Shown here in pieces: positions 26,064 through 35,483 of a stretch of 64,000 nt of DNA. The DNA lies in the NCBI GenBank assembly GCA_016706865.1, contig JADJIS010000001.1, forward strand, positions 186,001-250,000, written 5' to 3'. Origin of the DNA: Bacteroidota bacterium. GTDB taxonomy: Bacteria; Bacteroidota; Bacteroidia; Chitinophagales; BACL12. A model generated the notes under the pieces. That model worked only from the letters and a program-made list of their open reading frames with translations. It was not told the origin of the DNA and made no database searches. Made by a program: the position numbers and the translations under genes. Position 1 is the first letter of the stretch. Each line of letters begins with the position of its first letter.

Positions 26064-27869
26064 ATGAAGAAATTTCTGACCATATTATTTGTTTTGACTG
26101 CGTTATCTGCAACTTCCTTTTCTCAATCTGATGCAACGCTGGCCCAACAATTCATGAGCAATGGCGAATATGATAAGGCAGCGGATATTTACAAAAAATT
26201 ATACAACGAAAACGCTAACAGTTATTACAAATCCTATTATAATTGCTTACTGGTTTTAAATGATTTCAAGGAAATAGAAAAGATCATAGGCAAACAGATA
26301 AAAAACAATCCTGAAAATCTTACCTATTATGTAGACCTTGGTTATGCTTATGAAAAAAACGGAAACACAAAAGAACGCGACAAACAATGGGAGCTCGCTA
26401 TTCAAAAAATAACAGATAATAAAACACAGGTTAATTTATTGGCAAATGCTTTTGTGGGATTAGATCAGTTATACAATGCGATAAAAACCTATGAAAAAGC
26501 GCAGAAAATTGTCTCTACTTATTCCTTTAATTATGAATTAGGAGGCATGTATTACAGAGCCGGAAACCTCGACCTCAGTATAGAAACATATTTGGATTAT
26601 TATGCCGAAAATGATAAAAGTGCAATGTCAAAAACCACGGCTGCACTTAGTAGAATTTTAGATGAAGAAAAAGATCATACACTCTTACAGGAAAAAATAT
26701 TTGAACGCATTCAAAAAAATCAGAATGAAATTTTATTTACAGAATTATTGATCTGGGACTATATTCAGCTCAAAGATTTTGACGGTGCTTTTATTCAGGC
26801 AAAAGCGCTTGATAAAAGAAATAAAGAAAATGGGGAGCGTGTTTTTGATCTTGCTGAAATCGCAAAAATTGAAGGCGCATACGATAATGCAATTGAAGGA
26901 TATAATTATATTATAGCAAAAGGAAAAAATTTCCCCTATTATTTCAGTTCTAAAAATGGGATTCTGAATTGCAGAAAAGATAAAATATTTAAAACTAATT
27001 CTTATTCAGACGTTGACATTAGCGAATTAAAAAGCAGTTATACCGATTTTTTACAGGAATATCTCAAAAATGATTTCCGCGCAGCCACCGTTACTGCTGA
27101 TCTTGCAAAGCTCGAGGCATTTTACATTCACGATATAGATCGCGCTATTGAAATTCTGGAGCCGGTTGTGGAATGGCCCGCATTAAATATTTCAGATCGT
27201 TCAAAAATTAAATTAGATCTCGGTGATTTTTATTTAATTTCCGGAGATGTTTGGGAAGCTACCCTATTATATTCACAGGTGGATAAAGCTATGAAGGATG
27301 AACCACTTGGAGAGGAAGCGAGGTTAAAAAATGCCAAACTCGCTTATTATCGCGGCGACTTTAAATATTCGCAAGGAATGTTGGATGTATTAAAAGCCGC
27401 AACCAGCGAATTAGTTTCCAACGATGCAATGAAATTATCCGTATTTATTACAGAAAATCTGGCACTTGATTCTGTTTCAGAACCTATGGAATTATTTGCA
27501 AAGGCAGATCTCATGGTATTTCAAAATAAAATAAAAGAAGCCGTAATAATTCTCGACACTTTGGATGCCAGATATCCTGCACATAAACTTGCGGATGATA
27601 TTTTATTTCTCAAATCCACTATTGCACTCAGACAAAAAGATATCACCACGGCGGTGGCCTACCTCGAAACCATTCGCGAAAATTATACCTACGAATTGTT
27701 GGCGGATGATGCTATTTTTAAACTCGCCGAGATCTATCAATACGATTTTAAAGATCTCGAAAAAGCAAAACTCTGTTACGAACAAATTATTCTCAACTTC
27801 AAAGATTCCCTCTACGCCAACGAAGCCAGAAAAAGATTCAGGGCTTTGAGAGGGGATAATCTCAATTAG
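26064..27869 (+). CDS. Secreted tetratricopeptide-repeat protein
   Basis: Protein of 601 residues. Signal peptide MKKFLTILFVLTALSATSFSQ, then helical repeats of TPR type through the whole length: AQQFMSNGEYDKAADIYKKL near 28-47, YYVDLGYAYEKNGNTKERDK, YNAIKTYEKAQKIV, and near the end FKLAEIYQYDFKDLEKAKLC. It is likely a periplasmic or outer-membrane-associated scaffold. No catalytic domain seen. It follows the TonB gene after 80 bases on the same strand, so co-transcription is possible. Outer-membrane assembly or cell-envelope roles are common for such proteins but cannot be shown here. Confidence 0.85.
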   Translation: MKKFLTILFVLTALSATSFSQSDATLAQQFMSNGEYDKAADIYKKLYNENANSYYKSYYNCLLVLNDFKEIEKIIGKQIKNNPENLTYYVDLGYAYEKNGNTKERDKQWELAIQKITDNKTQVNLLANAFVGLDQLYNAIKTYEKAQKIVSTYSFNYELGGMYYRAGNLDLSIETYLDYYAENDKSAMSKTTAALSRILDEEKDHTLLQEKIFERIQKNQNEILFTELLIWDYIQLKDFDGAFIQAKALDKRNKENGERVFDLAEIAKIEGAYDNAIEGYNYIIAKGKNFPYYFSSKNGILNCRKDKIFKTNSYSDVDISELKSSYTDFLQEYLKNDFRAATVTADLAKLEAFYIHDIDRAIEILEPVVEWPALNISDRSKIKLDLGDFYLISGDVWEATLLYSQVDKAMKDEPLGEEARLKNAKLAYYRGDFKYSQGMLDVLKAATSELVSNDAMKLSVFITENLALDSVSEPMELFAKADLMVFQNKIKEAVIILDTLDARYPAHKLADDILFLKSTIALRQKDITTAVAYLETIRENYTYELLADDAIFKLAEIYQYDFKDLEKAKLCYEQIILNFKDSLYANEARKRFRALRGDNLN

Positions 27870-27873
27870 GGGA

Positions 27874-27984
27874 GTGGTGAATAGTGAGTAGTGAGTAAGA
27901 TCCAGGTCGGTTGGAAGTTATTACACCTGACTAATGACATCTGACGATTCACGAAATTGTCAATTATCAATTGTCAATTATCAA
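27874..27984. repeat. Heptamer tract and 14-bp tandem duplication
   Basis: Between the TPR gene and the DUF4286 gene. GGTGAATAGTGAGTAGTGAG at about 27880-27899 is a heptamer tract related to those at 4895 and 63846. TGACGATTCACGAAA at 27942-27956 is repeated exactly at 63948-63962. TTGTCAATTATCAA is duplicated in tandem at 27957-27970 and 27971-27984. Confidence 0.6.
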
Positions 27985-28012
27985 TTAATCCCCTATTTTC
28001 ACCCCAAAAAAA

Positions 28013-28315
28013 ATGTACATCTACAATGTAACCATAAAAGTAGAACCTCATCGTGCAACCGAATGGCTGGATTGGATGCGCAATATTCATATTCCGGAGG
28101 TTTTAGAAACAGGATATTTTTTGGAAAGCAGAATATGCAAGATCGTGAATGATGAAGATCCTGAGGATTTTACTTTTGCAGTTCAATATACCTGTTCAAC
28201 TTTAGCTGATTACGAGCAATATCAAAAAAATAAAGCACCGGCATTACAAAAAGAAATGCGTAACTTGTTTGGCGATGATGCATTTGCCTTCCGCACATTG
28301 ATGGAAATTTTGTAA
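28013..28315 (+). CDS. DUF4286 family protein
   Basis: Small cytoplasmic protein of 100 residues with the DUF4286 pattern: MYIYNVTIKVEPHRATEWLD at the start, then IPEVLETGYFLESRICKI, FAVQYTCSTLADYEQYQ and ALQKEMRNLFGDDAFAFRT. The fold is predicted to be a ferredoxin-like alpha/beta dimer; biochemical function is unknown. It stands 60 bases before crtI on the same strand. Upstream are the heptamer and 14-bp repeats. Length and start agree with other members as I know them. Confidence 0.85.
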   Translation: MYIYNVTIKVEPHRATEWLDWMRNIHIPEVLETGYFLESRICKIVNDEDPEDFTFAVQYTCSTLADYEQYQKNKAPALQKEMRNLFGDDAFAFRTLMEIL

Positions 28316-28374
28316 TAAATGAACAATTGTATGTTCTTGCGGTTTGTTACACTTTAGCTTAAACAAAACAAAAC

Positions 28375-29859
28375 ATGCCAAAACATATTGTTGTAATAGG
28401 GTCGGGATTTAGCGGGCTTTCTGCGGCATGTGCTTTGGCAAAAGAAGGTTTTAAAGTTACCTTATTAGAAAAAAATGAATCGGCAGGCGGCAGAGCTTCT
28501 GTATTTTCAGAAGATGGATTTGTTTTCGACATGGGACCGAGCTGGTATTGGATGCCCGATGTTTTTGAATGGTTTTTTGATCTCTATGGATATAAACCAT
28601 CCGATTTTTATGAATTGGTGAGACTGGATCCCGCTTACAGAATATATTTTTCAGCTGATGATTTTATTGATATGCCGGCTTCTCTTGCAGAGTTATATAA
28701 ATTATTTGAACAGCTGGAACCCGGTTCCACTCCCGCTTTGCAGAAATTTTTAAAAGATGCTGCCTATAAATATAAAGTGGGAATGCAGGACATGGTTTTT
28801 AAACCTTGTAACTCTGTTATGGAGTTTGCAGAATTAAAAATGGTAAAGGCCTTATTCACCATGCAATTATTTACTTCGCTCCGCAATGAGGTTCAAAGTA
28901 AATTCAAAAGTGAAAAGATCAGAAAAATTTTGGAGTTCCCTGTCTATTTTTTAGGCGCGTTGCCATCGAATACACCAGCATTATATTCCATATTAAATTA
29001 TGCAGATCTTGTATTAGGAACCTGGTATCCCAAGGGTGGCATGTATAAAATAATCGAAGCCATGCAAAAGGTTGCGGAAAAGTTAGGGGTGGAAATTCGA
29101 TTTAATTCAGCAGTTACTAAAATTCATTCTGTTGAAGGAAAAGTTAAACATATTTTAATTGGTGATAAAGAAATGGCCTGCGATGCGGTTGTAGCTTCCG
29201 CAGATTATAACCATGTGGAGGAAAAATTATTGGGTGAAAATGATAAAAATTATGATTCGGGATATTGGGATAAGAAAGTTTTCGCTCCCTCTGCAATTAT
29301 TTATTATCTGGGAATAAAAGGAAAAGTAAATAATTTATTGCACCACAACCTATTTTTTGACCAGTCGTTTGAGGTTTTTGCAGATGAGATCTATACGAAT
29401 CCGCGCTGGCCTTCAAATCCCTTATTTTATGTTTGTGTTCCATCAAAAACGGATGAAACAGTGGCGCCTCCCGGCGACGAAAATATGTTCATTCTGATTC
29501 CTGTCGCCTCCGGATTAACTTCCGATGAACTTACCTCTGAAAAATATTTCCAATCCGTTATTGAACGCATTGAAAAGTTCACCGGAGAGCAATTTAGTGA
29601 TCGTATTATTTATAAAAAACCCTTCACGCCCCGCGATTTCGAACATCGTTATAACGCTTACAAAGGGAATGCATATGGATTGGCTAACACCTTGAAACAA
29701 ACCGCTATTTTTAAACCTAAAATGCATAATAAAACAATTAAAAATCTGGTATATGCCGGCCAATTAACTGTTCCGGGTCCGGGAATGCCGCCGGCAATAA
29801 TTTCAGGTTATGTGGCAGCCGGTGAAATAAAAAAAATGTTCAAATCACAAAAAATGTAA
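28375..29859 (+). CDS. crtI: Phytoene desaturase
   Basis: FAD-dependent carotenoid desaturase converting phytoene to lycopene. It has 494 residues, normal for bacterial CrtI. The N-terminal dinucleotide fold is VVIGSGFSGLSAACALAKEG (residues 6-25), followed by EKNESAGGRASVF and FDMGPSWYWMPDVFEWFF. The C-terminal FAD signature is LVYAGQLTVPGPGMPPAIIS near 458-477. First gene of the cluster crtI-crtB-crtYcd-crtZ; spacing to crtB is 53 bases. Desaturase step number cannot be read from sequence, but the downstream lycopene cyclase implies lycopene as product. Confidence 0.96.
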   Translation: MPKHIVVIGSGFSGLSAACALAKEGFKVTLLEKNESAGGRASVFSEDGFVFDMGPSWYWMPDVFEWFFDLYGYKPSDFYELVRLDPAYRIYFSADDFIDMPASLAELYKLFEQLEPGSTPALQKFLKDAAYKYKVGMQDMVFKPCNSVMEFAELKMVKALFTMQLFTSLRNEVQSKFKSEKIRKILEFPVYFLGALPSNTPALYSILNYADLVLGTWYPKGGMYKIIEAMQKVAEKLGVEIRFNSAVTKIHSVEGKVKHILIGDKEMACDAVVASADYNHVEEKLLGENDKNYDSGYWDKKVFAPSAIIYYLGIKGKVNNLLHHNLFFDQSFEVFADEIYTNPRWPSNPLFYVCVPSKTDETVAPPGDENMFILIPVASGLTSDELTSEKYFQSVIERIEKFTGEQFSDRIIYKKPFTPRDFEHRYNAYKGNAYGLANTLKQTAIFKPKMHNKTIKNLVYAGQLTVPGPGMPPAIISGYVAAGEIKKMFKSQKM

Positions 29860-29912
29860 ATTCACCATGAACAAAACTTCGTATATACGGTTTTATTCGA
29901 ACAACGAGATCT

Positions 29913-30758
29913 ATGCTTGAACTGTTCCACCAATCGTCATTTGCCTGCAGTCGTAAGGTTACTGAATTGTACAGCACGTCCTTTACTTTGGGTATTAGGG
30001 CTTTAGATAAAAAATACCACGATGCCATTTACGGTATTTATGGTTTTGTGCGGTTTGCGGATGAGATTGTAGATACTTTTCATGAATGGAATAAGGAAGA
30101 CCTTTTTATCAGGTTCAGGGAGGACACAAACAGAGCTTTGGATGAAAAGATTTCACTCAATCCAATACTGCATTCATTCCAAATTACAGTGCATACTTAT
30201 AATATTGACAGAGGTTTAATAGATGCGTTTTTGAACAGCATGGAAATGGATCTGCACATCAGCAATTACAAACAAGAAAACTACACGGAATATATTTATG
30301 GAAGTGCTGAAGTGGTTGGATTAATGTGTTTAAAAGTATTTTGCGAAAAGGATGAACAGTTATTTCTTCAATTGAAAGATGCCGCAAGATACCTTGGAGC
30401 TGCATTTCAAAAGGTAAATTTTCTACGTGACCTTCAGGCTGATTTTAAAGAGCGCGGAAGAGTTTATTTTCCGGATATAGATTTCGATAATTTTTGTCAT
30501 GCTCAAAAAGCAGAGATAGAAGAAGAGATACAAATAGATTTTGAAAAAGCGTATGAAGGGATAATTCGTTTACCGGAAGGCGCAAAATTCGGTGTTTACC
30601 TGGCCTATAAATATTACTTGAATTTGTTCGAAAAAATCCGTAAAACAGAAGCGCATAAAGTGATGCAAACCCGTATCAGGGTTTCCAATCCGAAAAAAAT
30701 ATCTATGTGGGCTTCCGTATATTTACGGTCTAATATTTTAGGTATTTACGCACCGTGA
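29913..30758 (+). CDS. crtB: Phytoene synthase
   Basis: Head-to-head condensation of two geranylgeranyl diphosphates to 15-cis-phytoene, the first committed carotenoid step. It has 281 residues. Both aspartate-rich sites are visible: DEIVDTFHEW near residue 51 and NFLRDLQADFKERGRVYFP near 170. The downstream gene begins with a GTG inside the overlapping GTGA at 30755, so translation of the cyclase is coupled to this gene. Confidence 0.96.
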   Translation: MLELFHQSSFACSRKVTELYSTSFTLGIRALDKKYHDAIYGIYGFVRFADEIVDTFHEWNKEDLFIRFREDTNRALDEKISLNPILHSFQITVHTYNIDRGLIDAFLNSMEMDLHISNYKQENYTEYIYGSAEVVGLMCLKVFCEKDEQLFLQLKDAARYLGAAFQKVNFLRDLQADFKERGRVYFPDIDFDNFCHAQKAEIEEEIQIDFEKAYEGIIRLPEGAKFGVYLAYKYYLNLFEKIRKTEAHKVMQTRIRVSNPKKISMWASVYLRSNILGIYAP

Positions 30759-31489
30759 ACGATAAGTATTTATATCTACTGGTAAACATTGGAACTGTTT
30801 TATTTCCGTTCCTTTTTAGTTTTGAAAAAAAAGTTGCTTATTACAAATGGTGGAAATATTTATTTCCCGCCTTAATTACAACTGCAGCCGTATTTTTAAT
30901 TTGGGATCATTATTTTACAAAAATTGGAGTTTGGGGATTTAATGAGCAATATTTAACAGGAAACAAACTTTTTGGATTACCATTTGAGGAAATATTGTTC
31001 TTTTTTACTGTTCCTTACGCCAGCATTTTTATATACGCTTTTGTTAACAAATTTTGGCCTGCGACTCCAATATTAGATAAAATTGCAAAACCGATTTCTA
31101 TAATAATTCTGTTAATTGCTGTTGTATTGTTGATACTACATTTTGATAAAGCTTACACAGCTCTTAATTGCGGGTACGCGATATTATTACTGGGAATGCA
31201 ATTATTATTGATCAAAGGACCATACATGGGCAAATTTTATCGTTTTTACTTATGGCATCTTATCCCCTTTTTTATCGTTAATGGCATTTTAACAGGAACC
31301 GGAATTAATGGGGAAGTTGTTTGGTATAACAATGCCGAAAATTTAGGTATCCGTTTAGGAACAATTCCAGTAGAAGATTCATTATATAGTTTGAGTTTAA
31401 TGCTGATGAATATCAGTATTTTTGAATGGTTGAAAGGGCGTAATGCATTAAAAGAAAATGTGGGCCCATCGAAAACGAAGATCAAATAG
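30755..31489 (+). CDS. crtY: Lycopene beta-cyclase, fused CrtYcd type
   Basis: Integral membrane cyclase of 244 residues forming beta-ionone rings on lycopene. It contains two tandem cyclase domains, each with the signature seen in CrtYc/CrtYd and fungal CarRP: WDHYFTKIGVWGFNEQYLTG and LPFEEILFFFTVPYA in the first half, NGILTGTGINGEVVWYN and LGTIPVEDSLYSLSLMLMN in the second. About seven hydrophobic segments. The two halves, separate proteins in actinobacteria, are a single chain here. GTG start overlapping the crtB stop by four bases. Confidence 0.93.
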   Translation: MNDKYLYLLVNIGTVLFPFLFSFEKKVAYYKWWKYLFPALITTAAVFLIWDHYFTKIGVWGFNEQYLTGNKLFGLPFEEILFFFTVPYASIFIYAFVNKFWPATPILDKIAKPISIIILLIAVVLLILHFDKAYTALNCGYAILLLGMQLLLIKGPYMGKFYRFYLWHLIPFFIVNGILTGTGINGEVVWYNNAENLGIRLGTIPVEDSLYSLSLMLMNISIFEWLKGRNALKENVGPSKTKIK

Positions 31490-31535
31490 TAAATTAATTA
31501 CCTTTTTGGTATCATAATTAGAATATAAAATTAAA

Positions 31536-31991
31536 ATGAATATCCTTATCAATATCCTATCCTTCTTCCTCGCATTCGCCTTTATGGAATGTTTTGCATG
31601 GTTCATGCATAAATATATCATGCATGGAGTTGGATGGTTTCTGCATAAATCGCATCACGAACCGCGTCATGGCCGGTTCGAATTAAATGATCTTTATGCA
31701 TTGATATTTGCCATCCCTGCAATAATTCTCATGTGGTTTGGCACACCTGACTATAATTATTTATTTTGGTTAGGTTCAGGAATTACAGCCTACGGTTTAT
31801 GTTACTTTTTATTTCACGACGTTTTGGTTCATCGTCGTTTAAAACACAATGTAAAACCCGGCAATACCTATTTACAACGCATCATTCGCGCGCATAAAAT
31901 CCATCACAAAAAAATGAGTAAACAAGATGGACAAGCATTTGGATTTTTATTTGCGGATAAGAGGTTTGATGTGAAAAGAACTGATGATTAA
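31536..31991 (+). CDS. crtZ: Beta-carotene hydroxylase
   Basis: Non-haem di-iron hydroxylase converting beta-carotene via cryptoxanthin to zeaxanthin. It has 151 residues with the diagnostic histidine boxes: HKYIMHG (26-32), HKSHHEPRHG (38-47), FHDVLVHRR (about 97-105) and HKIHHKK (about 125-131). Hydrophobic segments lie between them. Last gene of the carotenoid operon; no ketolase (crtW) follows, so zeaxanthin is the predicted end product unless other genes lie elsewhere. Confidence 0.95.
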   Translation: MNILINILSFFLAFAFMECFAWFMHKYIMHGVGWFLHKSHHEPRHGRFELNDLYALIFAIPAIILMWFGTPDYNYLFWLGSGITAYGLCYFLFHDVLVHRRLKHNVKPGNTYLQRIIRAHKIHHKKMSKQDGQAFGFLFADKRFDVKRTDD

Positions 31992-32184
31992 AATTCCAAA
32001 AAAATTATATAATCCATAATTCCACAAATTTTTATTTTAATTGAAATTTAAATTCAACAACAATATCTCTTTAATCACCAATGTTCCGATTGATTCACCA
32101 TAGATTCGCCACAACATCACCAATTCAAATAGTAAAAAAGAAAAAATAGCTCAACCTCCTATTATATCATTGCAATCCTGGATG

Positions 32185-32481
32185 TTAAATCCCTTGCAAC
32201 AAAACAATCCCGAAAAAAAATCCAAGAATTATAATATTTTCAAATATTAAATAAAACCTATGGAATTTATTCCCCTCAACTAAGAAGTAAATATTAAAGA
32301 AGAATAAAACTGGTTGTATAAAGAGATTTAGGTAAAATAAAATCATCAATATTTCAAAAGTAATAAGTTGAGTCTTAAATAATAATAATATTGGCAGTAT
32401 AATTAAAAAAGTAAAGACTATGCCATTAATATAAAGGTTTGCATTCCTAACCCTCCCATTTAAGGTAATTAGTAAAGTCAT
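32185..32481 (-). CDS. Small hydrophobic membrane protein downstream of ABC permease
   Basis: Frame of 98 residues, about three hydrophobic segments (18-35, 40-62, 78-96) and very rich in Ile, Leu and Phe. I recognise no family. It begins 20 bases after the permease stop on the same strand, so it would be the third gene of the exporter operon. Low-complexity AT-rich sequence could produce such a frame by chance, so reality as a gene is uncertain. The 190 bases between it and crtZ hold nothing recognisable. Confidence 0.5.
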   Translation of the reverse strand: MTLLITLNGRVRNANLYINGIVFTFLIILPILLLFKTQLITFEILMILFYLNLFIQPVLFFFNIYFLVEGNKFHRFYLIFENIIILGFFFGIVLLQGI

Positions 32482-32501
32482 TTTTCGATCTTGAATTTAT
32501 T

Positions 32502-33716
32502 TTACGTTAATTTCAAAATATTCCTCCTAAAAAAATATCCGCTAACCGCTAAAACTACAATCGTTATCCCACCTAAAACCAAAATATTTTCCATAATTGA
32601 TTCTATTCCTGTTTTCCTCCAGAAAATATCATAAAATCCCTGAATACTCCAGTAATTTACGGAAATAACTGCAGCATCCTGCATAAAGGAAGGCATTATA
32701 TAAAGTGGTATCATACTTCCACCCACAGCACTCATAAATAAAATAATTATAGTACCCAGAGAATCAGCTTGTTTTTTTGTTGTAACTATTGCCGACAATA
32801 AAACACCAAACGAAGAACAAGCAATTGCAGTAAATAATATCATGATAATCAAAGCCGGAATATCCATAAATATATCCAAGGCAAACGCGAGCCATGAAAA
32901 TATAAACATCACAGTTAACTGAAATACAGAAATAATAGTTGCCGTCAGCATTTTACTCATCATTATTTCAAACGGTTTTACCGGTGATTGCAGTAATTTT
33001 TTTAATACACCATTTTCTTTCTCTTCCAACATACTCTGACCAATGGAACTCACACTAAACAATAACATCAGAATTGCAGTTCCGGCAACAGCTTGAATTA
33101 ATCCCCAGTTACTTGACTCATCTCCAACCAGACTTGTCATTGTTACAAGATCCACGGTTCTGTTTTCTTTAATCTGTGCATCCAGCATGTTTTGTTTGAG
33201 CGAATCGCGCATCAAATTGGGAACATTGGGATACAATTGGTTTATAAGACTTTCGACATTTTTCGCCGCATCGTTTTCCCCTTTTAACGATGATACATTT
33301 CCAAGTACAATATTTTGTAAAACACTCACCTCCATTTCCCTGCTCTGATCAAATTGCATTTCCATCGGAACAGTATTACCATATTTAATGGAATCTTCAA
33401 AACCGGAATAAATAATAATATTTGCAATTCTATCTCCATTTTTAATCAGATCAATTGCATTTGCTTTTGTTTCAGGTATTAATTCAATTCCAGAAATACT
33501 ATCCAAAATTGAAATAATTTTTTTTGATGTTGCTGTATTATCTTCATCAGAATACAAAACCAGAATTGGACTACTCTCCTCTTCATCCCCACCTGCAACT
33601 CCACCAAATGCAAGTGCAAACAGTGTTATCAACCCAATTGGCAATAATAAAGCGAGAAATATGGCTTTTTTATCGGTAAAAAATATTCTGAGATCCTTTT
33701 TTGCAAGTTTCCACAT
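32502..33716 (-). CDS. ABC-2 type transporter permease
   Basis: Membrane subunit of an ABC-2 exporter, 404 residues. One N-terminal helix (about 18-40, AIFLALLLPIGLITLFALAF) is followed by a large extracytoplasmic domain (about 45-205). Five more helices cover about 212-400, including SIGQSMLEEKENGVLKKLLQSPVKP between the second and third, a segment typical of the YhgE/NatB-like ABC-2 group (quoted in part: EEKENGVLKKLLQSP). It follows its ATPase by 22 bases. Substrate unknown; drug, peptide or sodium export is each possible. Confidence 0.92.
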   Translation of the reverse strand: MWKLAKKDLRIFFTDKKAIFLALLLPIGLITLFALAFGGVAGGDEEESSPILVLYSDEDNTATSKKIISILDSISGIELIPETKANAIDLIKNGDRIANIIIYSGFEDSIKYGNTVPMEMQFDQSREMEVSVLQNIVLGNVSSLKGENDAAKNVESLINQLYPNVPNLMRDSLKQNMLDAQIKENRTVDLVTMTSLVGDESSNWGLIQAVAGTAILMLLFSVSSIGQSMLEEKENGVLKKLLQSPVKPFEIMMSKMLTATIISVFQLTVMFIFSWLAFALDIFMDIPALIIMILFTAIACSSFGVLLSAIVTTKKQADSLGTIIILFMSAVGGSMIPLYIMPSFMQDAAVISVNYWSIQGFYDIFWRKTGIESIMENILVLGGITIVVLAVSGYFFRRNILKLT

Positions 33717-33738
33717 AACGAAATAGTTTTTTTTTATA

Positions 33739-34653
33739 TCAATCCCTCAAATGTCTTCCGGTGAGGTTTAAAAATATGTTTTCCAGACTAATACTTTTAA
33801 TATCAATATTAATTATATCAATACCTGCATCGGAACATTTTTTTACCACATCGGGTAAGATCAGTTTTACATTTTTGGCTGTAACTATTAATTCATGGGT
33901 ATCATTATTAAATGTAGAATTATATCCCTTTAAACCTTCCTGAATTTCACCTGAATAACCAATTTCAATCGTTTCTTCCACAGCATTGTGGTCGCGCAAT
34001 TCCTGTAAACTTCCCTCGGCAATAATTCGCCCCTTATCAATAATTCCAATCCTGTCGCACATTTTTTCTGCCTCCTCCATGTAATGAGTGGTATATAAAA
34101 TTGTTTTTTTATTTTGATGAAGTTCTGTCAACAATTCATAAATTTTATTTCTGCTTTGTGGGTCGATCCCTACAGTAGGTTCATCCATCAAAATAAGTTC
34201 CGGGTCGTGCATTAATGCGCATGCAATATTTATTCTGCGTTTCATTCCGCCGGAATAGGTTTTTATTTTATCCTTTTTTCTATCCTCCAGGCCAACCCAA
34301 TGAAGCAATTCTCCCGCACGTTGTTTTGCCGCTTTTCCGGTTACTTTGTATAAACTTCCCCAAAATATTAAATTTTCCAACGCCGTGAGCTCTTCATACA
34401 GTGCAATTTCCTGAGGCACTATTCCCATTTTTAGTTTTACCTTATTACTTTTTTCATACACATCCATTCCATCAACAAGAATGCGTCCACTATCGGGAGG
34501 AATAATGGAACTGATCATATGAATTGTTGTAGTTTTACCGGCACCATTTGGGCCAAGTAATCCGTAAAACATTCCCGAAGGGATTGTCAGTTCGATATTA
34601 TCAACTGCCTTTAAATGTAAAAATGATTTTGAGATCGCTTCAACTTTTAACAT
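33739..34653 (-). CDS. ABC transporter ATP-binding protein
   Basis: ATPase subunit of the exporter, 304 residues. Walker A LLGPNGAGKTTT (about 33-44), Q-loop VPQEIALYEELTA, signature YSGGMKRRINIA, Walker B LILMDEPTVGIDPQ and the switch YTTHYMEEAEKMCD. The C-terminal 80 residues are the extra domain common in DrrA/NatA-like ATPases. ATG 34653 (MLKVEAISKSFLHLKAV) is chosen over the frame's earlier start at 34713, since 34653 matches the family N-terminus and the upstream part is a hydrophobic A/T-rich run. Confidence 0.94.
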   Translation of the reverse strand: MLKVEAISKSFLHLKAVDNIELTIPSGMFYGLLGPNGAGKTTTIHMISSIIPPDSGRILVDGMDVYEKSNKVKLKMGIVPQEIALYEELTALENLIFWGSLYKVTGKAAKQRAGELLHWVGLEDRKKDKIKTYSGGMKRRINIACALMHDPELILMDEPTVGIDPQSRNKIYELLTELHQNKKTILYTTHYMEEAEKMCDRIGIIDKGRIIAEGSLQELRDHNAVEETIEIGYSGEIQEGLKGYNSTFNNDTHELIVTAKNVKLILPDVVKKCSDAGIDIINIDIKSISLENIFLNLTGRHLRD

Positions 34654-34766
34654 AAACAGGATTATATGGTAAAAATATAACTGTAATCTTACATTTATAA
34701 ATATAATCGACAAAGCAGTATAAACAGGCGATGAAAATCTAAATTAGTGGTGTGGATCCAAAAATA

Positions 34767-35483
34767 ATGAAAACAACTGTCCAACATAAAAACTGGGACT
34801 CCAATTTTTTGGGTTTCCGGGTTGGAGATCTTTACACTCTTTGTGATGAAAATTTTTTATCCCAACAATTAATTAAATATAAGGAAGAAGGATATCGGTT
34901 GTTATACTGGAAAATAGAGGAACAGGATGTCGATTCCCTTACAATTGCAAAAAACTTACACTTACACACTTACGATACCAAAGTAACTTACCAGCTCAGT
35001 TTAGTAGATAATAAACCTGTAATTCCATCTTACTCCATTGTTCAAAATTATAGTGGCGCAATAACATCAGAACTAATTGAACTCGGAAAACAAAGCGGCG
35101 ATTTCTCGAGGTTTCATAACGACAAAAATTTTCCTCCTGGAACCTTCGAAAAAATGTATGCTGAATGGATACTTAATTCATTTTCTGCCGAACAATCTGA
35201 TGCCATTTTTATATTGGAAGAAAATGCAATCATGTTTGGTTTTGCTACGGTCTTTTTTAATGAAGATGATGCTGAAATTGTTTTGATCGCCATCGAACCT
35301 GAATATAGAAATAAAGGATATGCAAAAATGCTTGTTGATCATATTTCCGGTTATGTTTATGCGGAGGGGTACAGAAATTTATATGTGGTAACACAGGAAC
35401 AAAATATCGCAGCCTGCAAATTATACGAACGCTGCGGATTTACAATGATAAAAAAAGAATATATTTACCATATCTGGTTATAA
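34767..35483 (+). CDS. GNAT-family N-acetyltransferase
   Basis: Protein of about 238 residues. The N-terminal part (WDSNFLGFRVGDLYTL) recalls WecD-like sugar acetyltransferases. The C-terminal GNAT core has the acetyl-CoA loop IEPEYRNKGYAKMLVDHISG and the closing NLYVVTQEQNIAACKLYERCGF. Substrate unknown; an amino-sugar is suggested only by the N-terminal resemblance. ATG 34767 (MKTTVQHKNW) is preferred over a GTG five codons upstream. The stop overlaps the next ATG as TAATG, implying translational coupling with the cytochrome b5-like gene. Confidence 0.88.
   Translation: MKTTVQHKNWDSNFLGFRVGDLYTLCDENFLSQQLIKYKEEGYRLLYWKIEEQDVDSLTIAKNLHLHTYDTKVTYQLSLVDNKPVIPSYSIVQNYSGAITSELIELGKQSGDFSRFHNDKNFPPGTFEKMYAEWILNSFSAEQSDAIFILEENAIMFGFATVFFNEDDAEIVLIAIEPEYRNKGYAKMLVDHISGYVYAEGYRNLYVVTQEQNIAACKLYERCGFTMIKKEYIYHIWL

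Noticed and set aside
28375..31991. Horizontally acquired pigment island
   Set aside because: Codon and base composition look like those of neighbouring genes, and there are no integrase, tRNA or repeat borders.
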